Positions 8,217 to 14,599 of a DNA stretch of 42,825 nucleotides are shown here, piece after piece. Below the pieces are notes generated by a model. It was not told the DNA's origin. It was given only the letters and a program-made list of their open reading frames with translations, and ran no database searches. The translations under genes and the position numbers were made by a program. Position 1 is the first letter of the stretch; the number at the start of each line of letters is the position of its first letter. This stretch comes from Calderihabitans maritimus (GTDB lineage: Bacteria > Bacillota > KKC1 > Calderihabitantales > Calderihabitantaceae): assembly GCF_002207765.1 (NCBI RefSeq), contig NZ_BDGJ01000005.1, positions 1-42,825 on the forward strand, in the 5' to 3' direction.

Positions 8217-9008
8217 GTGCCAAAGGGGATGCTGATCGATATATCGAAATGTATCGGTTGTCGAGCTTGCCAGGTTGCATGCAAGCAATGGAACAACCTA
8301 CCTGCAGAGAAGACCACATTTAATGCAGATTGGAGTAACCCTCCCAAGCGTTCTGCTACTACCTGGACCAAGGTGGATTACCACCTACTGGAAGAGGAAG
8401 ACGATATTAAATGGAAATTTGTGAAAACCCAGTGCATGCACTGCTTGGAACCGGCATGTGTGTCGGCCTGTTTTGTTGAAGCGTTTAAGAAAACTGAGGA
8501 GGGAGCGGTAGTATACCAGGAAAACAAATGCGTAGGGTGTCGTTATTGTATGTTGGCATGCCCGTTCGGGGTCCCCAAGTATGAATGGGAAAAGAGATTT
8601 CCCGCGGTGAGAAAGTGCCGGTTGTGCATTGACCGCCTGGCACAGGGACTGGAACCGGCCTGTGCCACGGCGTGTCCTACCGGAGCCATTAAATTTGGTG
8701 AAAGAGATAAATTGGTAAAGGAAGCCTGGGAGCGGATTAGGTCCGGTAGAGGAAAGTATGTCGAACATGTATTTGGGGAGAAAGAGGTTGGAGGGACATC
8801 GGTACTTTATATCTCTGACGTACCGTTCGAAAAGTTGGGCTTCCCCGCCAACCTACCCCATGAACCGCTTCCCGACTATACGTGGAAGGTGCTTACCAAG
8901 ATTCCCGGCGTACTAGTTGGGTGGAGCGCTTTGCTAACCGCCATGTACTTCTATACCAAGCGGCGCAATGAGCTGGATAAGCCTGAGAAAGATAGCCATA
9001 GGGGGTGA
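8217..9008 (+). CDS. fdhB: Formate dehydrogenase beta subunit, four 4Fe-4S clusters with C-terminal membrane helix
   Basis: This 263-residue iron-sulfur protein carries electrons from the alpha subunit to the membrane. Sixteen cysteines form four ferredoxin-type sites: CIGCRACQVACK (near residue 12), CMHCLEPACVSACF (near 74), CVGCRYCMLACP (near 105) and CRLCIDRL...CATACP (near 138). A hydrophobic segment near residues 230-248 (VLVGWSALLTAMYFYT) resembles the anchor helix of FdnH/FdoH. It lacks its own Tat signal and would be co-exported with the alpha subunit. The GTG start has AGGAGG 8 bases upstream. It lies 33 bases after fdhA and 6 bases before the membrane subunit gene. Confidence 0.93.
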   Translation: MPKGMLIDISKCIGCRACQVACKQWNNLPAEKTTFNADWSNPPKRSATTWTKVDYHLLEEEDDIKWKFVKTQCMHCLEPACVSACFVEAFKKTEEGAVVYQENKCVGCRYCMLACPFGVPKYEWEKRFPAVRKCRLCIDRLAQGLEPACATACPTGAIKFGERDKLVKEAWERIRSGRGKYVEHVFGEKEVGGTSVLYISDVPFEKLGFPANLPHEPLPDYTWKVLTKIPGVLVGWSALLTAMYFYTKRRNELDKPEKDSHRG

Positions 9009-9014
9009 AAAGAG

Positions 9015-10199
9015 TTGAAACGTAGAAAATTCAGCTTTAAGATAACTCCCTTTAGGGTAGTTTTGATGTTCCTGTCAGCCCTTTTTATAGGTGTTTCTAT
9101 TTACCGTTTAATTAACGGACTGGGCGTCGCCACTAACCTCAGCGACGAATGGCCTTGGGGTCTATGGATCCTTGTAGATGTCAAGCTGGGCGTTGCTTTA
9201 GCGGCCGGTGGTTTCACCACCGTGGGACTTTACCATATTTTCGGCGTGAAGAAGCTAAAACCCATTGTTAAGCCTGCGGTCCTTACCGCTTGGTTGGGAT
9301 ACCTAATGGTAGGTGTTGGACTACTGTTGGACCTCGGGCGGTGGTATAACTTCTGGCACCCCATTGTATACTGGGGACACCATTCAGTAATGTTTGAACT
9401 TTTCTGGTGTGTGTTACTGTATACCCTTGTCCTCACGGGTGAGTTTGGCCCCACCATTTTCAAAAGACTGGGGTGGAAAGGGATTGCTAAAGGGTTAACT
9501 GGTGTTACCATACCTTTGGTTATTTTAGGGATTGTTTTATCCACCCTGCACCAGTCATCGCTTGGTTCTTTATACATCCTCATGGCTGGCAAGTTACACC
9601 CGCTTTGGTGGAGTATGTTGTTACCTGTGTTCTATTTCCTGACTGCGGTGGCGGTGGGTCCCGCTATGGTTACGGTTGAGTCATACTTAAGCGCCCGGGC
9701 CTATAAGCGGGAATTTGAACTGGATATTATGCAAACCCTGGGTAAATTCTCGGCCTGGGTTTTGGGCATATACTTTGTACTCAGGCTGATAGACTTGGCC
9801 TATCGGGGTTACCTGGGTGCCGTGTTTTCAGGGACCTTGGAAGGCAATATGTTTCTGCTGGAGATTATGTTGGGAGTAATTTTACCCCTTTTAATCTACC
9901 TTGTACCAAACTTCCGTAAAACGGTAGGGGGAGTGGTTACCGCTGCCACATTGACAATCGTGGGTGTGATTCTTAACCGTACCAATGTGGTGTTTACAGG
10001 TATGTGGGCTTCCGCCGGGACAAGTTATGTCCCGTCCTGGATGGAAGTGGCAATTACCCTTGGCCTGATATCCACTGGAGTATTAGCCTACCAGTTCTTT
10101 GTAGAAAATTTTGAGGTGTTCGCTGAAGAGAGCCATGAGAGTGAAGGTGCATTAAAGATGGGGAGACCACAAAAGTTCGGAACCCGGGTCGCCAGTTAA
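9015..10199 (+). CDS. NrfD/HybB-type membrane subunit of the formate dehydrogenase
   Basis: This 394-residue protein has about ten membrane helices and belongs to the NrfD/PsrC/HybB family, quinone-interacting membrane subunits without heme. The N-terminal part (SALFIGVSIYRL, then LSDEWPWGLWILVDVKLG) is typical of HybB-like members, as is PLWWSMLLPVFYFLTAVAVG in the middle. It would pass electrons between the iron-sulfur beta subunit and the quinone pool. The classical FDH-N gamma subunit is instead a di-heme cytochrome b (FdnI), so this operon uses the alternative anchor. TTG 9015 follows GGGGGTG at good spacing. An 11-bp perfect hairpin follows the stop codon before fdhE. Confidence 0.9.
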   Translation: MKRRKFSFKITPFRVVLMFLSALFIGVSIYRLINGLGVATNLSDEWPWGLWILVDVKLGVALAAGGFTTVGLYHIFGVKKLKPIVKPAVLTAWLGYLMVGVGLLLDLGRWYNFWHPIVYWGHHSVMFELFWCVLLYTLVLTGEFGPTIFKRLGWKGIAKGLTGVTIPLVILGIVLSTLHQSSLGSLYILMAGKLHPLWWSMLLPVFYFLTAVAVGPAMVTVESYLSARAYKREFELDIMQTLGKFSAWVLGIYFVLRLIDLAYRGYLGAVFSGTLEGNMFLLEIMLGVILPLLIYLVPNFRKTVGGVVTAATLTIVGVILNRTNVVFTGMWASAGTSYVPSWMEVAITLGLISTGVLAYQFFVENFEVFAEESHESEGALKMGRPQKFGTRVAS

Positions 10200-10214
10200 A
10201 ATTTGTTTTTCATA

Positions 10215-10242
10215 AGCGGGAATGATTTTTGTCATTCCCGCT
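10215..10242. repeat. Perfect 11-bp hairpin between membrane subunit gene and fdhE
   Basis: AGCGGGAATGA (10215-10225) and TCATTCCCGCT (10232-10242) pair without mismatch around a 6-base loop TTTTTG. No T run follows, so it is more likely an mRNA stability or processing element, or a partial attenuator, than a simple terminator. The ATG at 10222 lies inside the stem and is therefore a poor start candidate for fdhE. Confidence 0.75.
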
Positions 10243-10278
10243 AATCTTCCAAAAGCTAGCGTAAAGGGAGTTGATTTC

Positions 10279-11088
10279 ATGCCAACGGAAGAAGCTCGGC
10301 AAGTTATGTCCCGTATGATAAACTTTTACGATGAACTCTTACAACTGGATTTGGAGGAAGAGGCTCTGAAAATAAGCAAGCCGGGAGAAGATGCTCTACA
10401 ACAATGGCTTTCAGGGACACCGCTAATCAAGTGTCATTTGCCCACTATAAATACTTCCTTTTTTTTACAGCTAATGGATAAAGTGAAAGATTTAATAGTT
10501 TCATACCAACCAGAACGTCAAGAGGAACTGAGCAAAATCATCGACGCTTTGAGGGATGATGTTCAGATGCAGCAATCGTTGGCTGCCGGTTTATTTAACC
10601 TTGACCAGCAATCGATATATAGTATAGCCGCGCAGTGGGGAGTAGCAGTGGAACAGCTAGAATTGTTATTAAATCACACATTAAAGTTATTTCTACAACG
10701 TTATGCCCAGCGTGTCGCTCCCTTTCTTGATCTAAAATATTGGGACAGCGGTATTTGTCCTGTTTGTGGTAATGTTGCCCATCTTGCTCGTCTTGAAAAA
10801 GAAACGGGTAAAAGATTTCTGTACTGTTCCTTGTGTGATACAGAGTGGCCGTTCAAGCGGGTGGCTTGTCCCCGGTGTCTAAACGAAAATCAAAAGGATT
10901 TGCAGTATTTCACCGTTGACGGCCAGGAGAAATACCGGGTCTATACCTGCGCAAAATGTAAGGGGTATATCAAGACTGTTGATGAAAGGAAAATGGGTGG
11001 AAAAACTGTTGATATGTTCCGGGAAGATTTGCAGACGATTCATTTGGATTTATTGGCCCGGCAGGAAGGCTACAATGTTATTAGTTAA
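10279..11088 (+). CDS. fdhE: Formate dehydrogenase accessory protein FdhE
   Basis: This 269-residue cytoplasmic accessory protein is needed for activity of exported formate dehydrogenases. The C-terminal half carries four CXXC pairs typical of FdhE: CPVC, CSLC, CPRC and CAKC, which bind iron or zinc, with the characteristic CSLCDTEWPFKRVACPRC block. The N-terminal half is helical and charged. I start at ATG 10279 because AAGGGAG lies 8 bases upstream; the longer frame from 10222 begins inside a hairpin. It is placed between the membrane subunit and tatA, so assembly and export functions are encoded together. Confidence 0.92.
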   Translation: MPTEEARQVMSRMINFYDELLQLDLEEEALKISKPGEDALQQWLSGTPLIKCHLPTINTSFFLQLMDKVKDLIVSYQPERQEELSKIIDALRDDVQMQQSLAAGLFNLDQQSIYSIAAQWGVAVEQLELLLNHTLKLFLQRYAQRVAPFLDLKYWDSGICPVCGNVAHLARLEKETGKRFLYCSLCDTEWPFKRVACPRCLNENQKDLQYFTVDGQEKYRVYTCAKCKGYIKTVDERKMGGKTVDMFREDLQTIHLDLLARQEGYNVIS

Positions 11089-11119
11089 GATAAAATTTGG
11101 TTAGGATGGTGATGGCATT

Positions 11120-11326
11120 ATGTTCACTTTTGCATTGCTACCCAGCATAGGTATGCAGGAATTAATTATTATCCTTGTTCTTGTGCTTATTATCTTTGGC
11201 CCGGGTAAGTTGCCGGAAGTAGGCAAAGCTATCGGCAGGGGAATAAGAGAGTTTCGTAAAGCATCAACAGATGCTAAAAAAGAATTGGAAGAAGCTACTG
11301 ACATTGCAATAGAAAAAAGAGAATAA
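11120..11326 (+). CDS. tatA: Twin-arginine translocase subunit TatA
   Basis: This 68-residue protein has the TatA/E layout: a short outside N terminus, one membrane helix (residues 13-27, [13 protein letters not shown]), the hinge [14 protein letters not shown], an amphipathic helix with FRKA, and a charged tail. It forms the pore of the Tat system. Its position at the end of the fdh operon suggests it is made along with its main substrate. A second tatA and the only tatC in view lie near the right end. Confidence 0.93.
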   Translation: MFTFALLPSIGMQELIIILVLVLIIFGPGKLPEVGKAIGRGIREFRKASTDAKKELEEATDIAIEKRE

Positions 11327-11352
11327 GAGGGGCCAAATTTCGTTTTTATAAT

Positions 11353-11372
11353 GTGTACACAATAGTGTACAC
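11353..11372. promoter_or_regulatory. Tandem palindrome operator GTGTACAC-N4-GTGTACAC (unit 1)
   Basis: Two perfect 8-bp palindromes are separated by AATA. The same arrangement occurs at 24592-24611, just upstream of the intact sigma-54 activator gene, and both copies are followed by TTTTTGTTT. It is the presumed binding site of the Fis-type helix-turn-helix of that activator. Confidence 0.75.
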
Positions 11373-11414
11373 TTTTTGTTTGTATGCCGGAGTTTCAGAT
11401 CGCTGGGGTAACAA

Positions 11415-11600
11415 GTGGAATACTTTGGAAAAATTTTTTCTCGCCGTGGAATGGCTGGCAATAAGAAATTTTAGTCGTTTAATATTTTGATCACCGGTCG
11501 CGATTTGAAAAATATGGTTGAAATAAAAGTTATTCCGGATTGGACTGTACAAAAATTAGACAAATATAGACTGTTAACCAATGTTTACATAAAGAGTGGC
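11415..11600 (+). pseudogene. Relic of a PAS-AAA+-Fis sigma-54 activator gene with internal deletions
   Basis: Three short blocks match the intact activator gene in the right order. The first (GTGGA start and TTTCTCGCCGTGGAA) matches its 5' end near 24677-24720. The second (11491-11538, ACC..TCGCGATTTG to TTATTCCGG) matches bases 25530-25576, which encode the ATNRDLKDMVDKKLF region of the AAA+ domain. The third (11541-11600) matches the last codons (LYKKLRKYGLLTKVYTKK). The rest is deleted, with in-frame stops and a one-base insertion in the middle block. Flanking operators, terminator and promoter are kept. I infer that a full paralogue once stood here, directly upstream of fdhF, and decayed after duplication. 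Confidence 0.75.
11571..11590. promoter_or_regulatory. Tandem palindrome operator, degenerate (unit 2)
   Basis: CTGTTAAC, CAAT, GTTTACAT keeps the 8-4-8 layout. Its counterpart at 26030-26049 overlaps the last codons of the intact activator gene, so this unit lies inside the relic's C-terminal codons. Confidence 0.55.
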
Positions 11601-11605
11601 GTAAC

Positions 11606-11646
11606 GGGCCGAGTGTCAACATGGGTGAACACTTTTGGCCCTTTTT
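11606..11646 (+). terminator. Terminator of the regulator relic with an operator inside its hairpin
   Basis: GGGCC (11606-11610) pairs with GGCCC (11637-11641), and AGTGT (11612-11616) with ACACT (11629-11633), followed by TTTTT. The same structure follows the intact activator at 26066-26105. A tandem palindrome occupies the upper stem and loop. Confidence 0.75.
11613..11632. promoter_or_regulatory. Tandem palindrome operator (unit 3), probable upstream activator site of fdhF
   Basis: GTGTCAAC, ATGG, GTGAACAC has the 8-4-8 layout and lies 42 bases after unit 2. It ends about 90 bases before the sigma-54-like promoter, a usual distance for an enhancer bound by an NtrC-family activator. Confidence 0.65.
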
Positions 11647-11720
11647 GATTTAATTTTAAACACCTTCCAAAGCCTCAATATAGCGGGTTTTATAAAAAGC
11701 AAGAGTCAGAAAATTATTAA

Positions 11721-11736
11721 TGGCAACAATTTTGAA
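11721..11736 (+). promoter_or_regulatory. Sigma-54-like (-24/-12) promoter of the formate hydrogenlyase operon
   Basis: TGGCA at the -24 position and TTG at the -12 position have the canonical spacing (GG to G of the second element), but the final C of the TTGC element is A. The same element stands before hdrC at 26180-26195. Presence of an enhancer-binding activator gene and tandem operators upstream supports the call. Confidence 0.55.
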
Positions 11737-11799
11737 TATCGTGATGTATTAATAATCTGATCCGTTCCAACTTGAAATGAGCCTAAGGAGGTTTTCGTC

Positions 11800-14037
11800 A
11801 TGAAACATCATAAATCAGAAAAAGTTTTGACCATATGTCCTTTCTGCGGTACGGGTTGCGGCATCTATCTGAAAACCGCAGAGGGAAAGATTATTGGGGT
11901 TGAGCCGGACGACCTTCACCCTGTAAGTGAAGGAGAACTGTGTGTTAAGGGCTACTACGGATATGAACATGTTCGGGATCCCCGCCGCTTGACTTCTCCA
12001 TTAATCAAGAAAAACGGAAGTTTTATTTCCGTTTCTTGGGACGAGGCGCTGGACTACATTGCCGACCAGTTAACAAAGATCAAGCGGGAGTCTGGACCGG
12101 ACGCCTTTGCCCTAGTTACTTCAGCCCGAGCAACTAATGAAGATAACTATGTGGCCCAAAAGTTTGCTAGGGGGGTAATGGGTACCAATAATGTGGACCA
12201 CTGCGCCCGTCTCTGACACGCGCCCACCGTCGCCGGTCTGGCGATGACATTGGGAAGCGGGGCCATGACAAATTCCATTCCTGAATTTAGTGCTCATTCG
12301 GATGTTATCTTTATTATTGGTTCAAATACTGCCGAGTGCCATCCCTTGATAGCCCGGCATGTTTTGAAGGCCAAGGAACGCGGTGCCAGGTTGATCGTGG
12401 CAGATCCGAGAATGACGGAGATGGCTAACAAAGCCGATATTTGGTTGAGGGTACCTGCCGGATACAACATCCCGCTTATAAACGGAATAATTCATGTAAT
12501 TATCAAGGAAGGACTTGCCAAGACCGATTTTATCCAGGAACATGCTGTGGGTTTTGATGATCTGGCTCGAGCGGTGGAGAAGTATACCCCGGACTACGTT
12601 GAGGAGCTTACGGGGATTCCACAAAAAGATTTGGTCGAGGCGGCCCGCATTTACGGCCAGGCGCGGGCGGCGGCTATTCTGTACTGCATGGGTATTACCC
12701 AGTTTAGTCACGGTACAGGAAACGTGGTGAGCCTATCCAACCTGGCGGTGATTACCGGTAACCTGGGTCGCCCCGGGGCTGGGGTATGTCCGCTTAGAGG
12801 CCAGAATAACGTGCAAGGGGCTTGTGACATGGGTTGCCTACCTAATGTTCTACCGGGCTATCTGGATGTAACCAAAGAAGATCTCCGCGCTCGTTTTGAG
12901 AAAGTATGGGGGGGCAAGCTGCCGTCAAGCCCTGGATTCAAGCTGACAGAGGTTCCGGACGCTATTTTGCAACACCGGGTTAGAGCTCTGTATGTCTTTG
13001 GAGAAAACCCCGTTATGAGCGATCCTGATGCCGATCACCTGCGCCATGCGCTGGAGCACTTAGATCTGCTGGTTGTCCAGGATATCTTCCTTACTGAGAC
13101 TGCGCGCCTGGCTGACGTGGTGTTGCCTGCCGCTTGCTGGGCAGAAAAAGACGGTACGTTTACCAACACCGAGCGCAGGGTACAGCGGGTACGCAAGGCC
13201 GTTGACCCGCCGGGTGAGGCGCAGCCTGACTGGTGGATTTTTAGCAGGTTGGCCCAGAAAATGGGTTATACCGGGATGAATTACCGCCATCCCCAGGAAA
13301 TCTGGGATGAACTGCGGAAGCTGGTTCCGGAAAAATTTGGTGGTATCAGTTACGCTCGACTGGAAAAGGAACGGGGCATTATGTGGCCCTGCCCGTCGGA
13401 GGATCACCCGGGGACGCCAATACTGTATCTGGGAGGTAGGTTCCTGACGCCGTCCGGAAAGGCTAACCTTCATCCGGTGCTGTTTAATCCCGGCGAGTGT
13501 GATTTAAATCAGCACCATGAAGCGAAAGGGAAGGCAAAGGTATTTATGGGCCGTATTGATGAGCTGCCGGACCAGGAATATCCCTTTACTCTTACCACCG
13601 GTAGGCGGGCATATCATTACCATACTGGTACTATGACCCGCAAGTCCTGGGCTATTACCCAGTTTGCGACGGAGGAGATGATAGAAGTTAACCCGCGAGA
13701 TGCTGAGAAGTTGGGCGTAAACGATGGTGAGTATATTAAAGTATCCACCCGACGTGGTTCTGTGGTGGCGCGGGCTTGGGTAACCGAACGGGTTCCGGAA
13801 AATACCGTCTTTATGACATTCCATTACTGGGAGGCTTGTGGTAACGAACTAACTAATACAGCTACCGATGATATTGCCGGTACGCCCGAATTTAAAGTTG
13901 CAGCTGCCAAAGTGGAAAAAGTATCGTCGGCGGAAGCTCGGGCCATCCGTCGGGAGAAAGAAGGCAAGTACCTGGTCAGTTTGGAAAAGGCTATTCCCGG
14001 ACCGGCATTGGGGAAGGGAGGAAAAGAAGATGCCTAA
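11800..14037 (+). CDS. fdhF: Cytoplasmic selenocysteine formate dehydrogenase FdhF (in-frame UGA = Sec139)
   Basis: This is a 745-residue FDH-H-type enzyme when UGA 12214-12216 is read as selenocysteine. It has no signal peptide, so it acts in the cytoplasm. The N terminus carries a 4Fe-4S site, CPFCGTGCG (residues 13-21) with CVKG following. Sec139 lies in CARLUHAPTVAGL, almost the same position as Sec140 of E. coli FdhF. Pterin-binding motifs include GITQFSHGTGNV and GQNNVQGACDMG, and the C-terminal domain has TTGRRAYHYHTGTMTRKS. It passes electrons from formate to the HycB-like protein whose gene overlaps it by 8 bases, and on to the group 4 hydrogenase. ATG follows AAGGAGG. It leads an operon that runs to 23685, preceded by a sigma-54-like promoter. 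Confidence 0.95.
12214..12256 (+). promoter_or_regulatory. Bacterial SECIS element in fdhF
   Basis: TCGCC (12230-12234) and GGCGA (12240-12244) form a perfect stem with the same GGTCT loop, 18 bases after the UGA, as in the fdhA copy. The stem bases differ from fdhA but remain paired, which is compensatory change. CCCA and TGGG can close a lower stem. Confidence 0.9.
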
Positions 14038-14593
14038 TCGTTTCGTAATTGCTGACCCTAACCGTTGCCTGGGCTGTTACACTTGTATGGCTGGCTGTGC
14101 CTTTATTCATAAGGAATACGGGTTGCAGCCTTTCCCCCGACTTTTTGTTACCCATACGCCTGAAGGAACAATGCCTATCCAGTGCCGGCACTGCGAGGAT
14201 GCTCCCTGTGCCAAAGTTTGTCCCGTTAAAGCCATTGAGCTCAAGGACCAGATGGTAAAGTTAAACGAAGTTCTGTGTATTGGTTGTAAGATGTGTGCTC
14301 TGGCTTGCCCCTTTGGTTGCATTGAGATTCGGGGCACCCGAGCTCCCGCGGTTGAAGAAGTCGGTCTGGTAAACTCAAGTTTGATTCCTTTGCTGGTCGG
14401 GGATATTGGACAGAAAACTATCGCTGTTAAATGCGACCTTTGTTCTTTTACGGAGGGTGGTCCTACTTGCGTCCAAGTCTGCCCGAGCAAAGCGCTGAAA
14501 GAAGTTAAGGGTGAGGAGATAGAGCGGCTCAGTAAGCTCAAAAGGGATGCTAACATCGGTAGCACGGTTTCCATTCTTAGAAGTAGGAGGTAA
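14030..14593 (+). CDS. hycB: HycB/HydN-like 4Fe-4S electron-transfer protein of formate hydrogenlyase
   Basis: This 187-residue polyferredoxin takes electrons from FdhF to the hydrogenase module. It has four clusters: CLGCYTCMAGC (near 13), CRHCEDAPCAKVCP (near 54), CIGCKMCALACP (near 83) and CDLCSFTEGGPTCVQVCP (near 137). The true start is ATG 14030, overlapping the end of fdhF by 8 bases, after AGGGAGG. A longer in-frame reading upstream runs through fdhF coding sequence and is not used. The overlap suggests translational coupling and a one-to-one complex with FdhF. Confidence 0.92.
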   Translation: MPNRFVIADPNRCLGCYTCMAGCAFIHKEYGLQPFPRLFVTHTPEGTMPIQCRHCEDAPCAKVCPVKAIELKDQMVKLNEVLCIGCKMCALACPFGCIEIRGTRAPAVEEVGLVNSSLIPLLVGDIGQKTIAVKCDLCSFTEGGPTCVQVCPSKALKEVKGEEIERLSKLKRDANIGSTVSILRSRR

Positions 14594-14599
14594 TTCGCT

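Larger units (their letters stand above)
11560..11740 (+). repeat. Direct repeat copy A: regulator 3' end, terminator and promoter region
   Basis: This segment is near-identical to 26019-26199 on the same strand. Shared blocks include GACTGTTAAC, GGCCGAGTGT, CTTTTTGATTT, AACACCTTCC, CGGGTTTTATAAAAA, AGAGTCAGAAAATT and TTAATGGCA. Non-coding sequence is kept as well as the coding remnant, which argues for retained function. Confidence 0.85.
11327..11799. other. Gene-free region holding a regulator relic, operators, terminator and sigma-54-like promoter
   Basis: This 473-base stretch has no intact gene. From left to right it contains a tandem palindrome (11353-11372), remnants of a sigma-54 activator gene (11415-11600), two more tandem palindromes, a terminator (11606-11646) and a -24/-12-like promoter before fdhF. 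The whole layout parallels the region around the intact activator at 24587-26200. Confidence 0.8.

Noticed and set aside
10222-10278. Upstream ATG start for FdhE
   Set aside because: It lies inside a perfect hairpin and has no ribosome binding site; ATG 10279 has one at 8 bases.
12214-12216. In-frame TGA in fdhF, as a pseudogene mark
   Set aside because: Same active-site context and SECIS structure; codes for selenocysteine.
13868-14029. N-terminal extension of the HycB-like protein
   Set aside because: It is a shadow frame of fdhF. ATG 14030 has AGGGAGG upstream and gives the usual HycB length.
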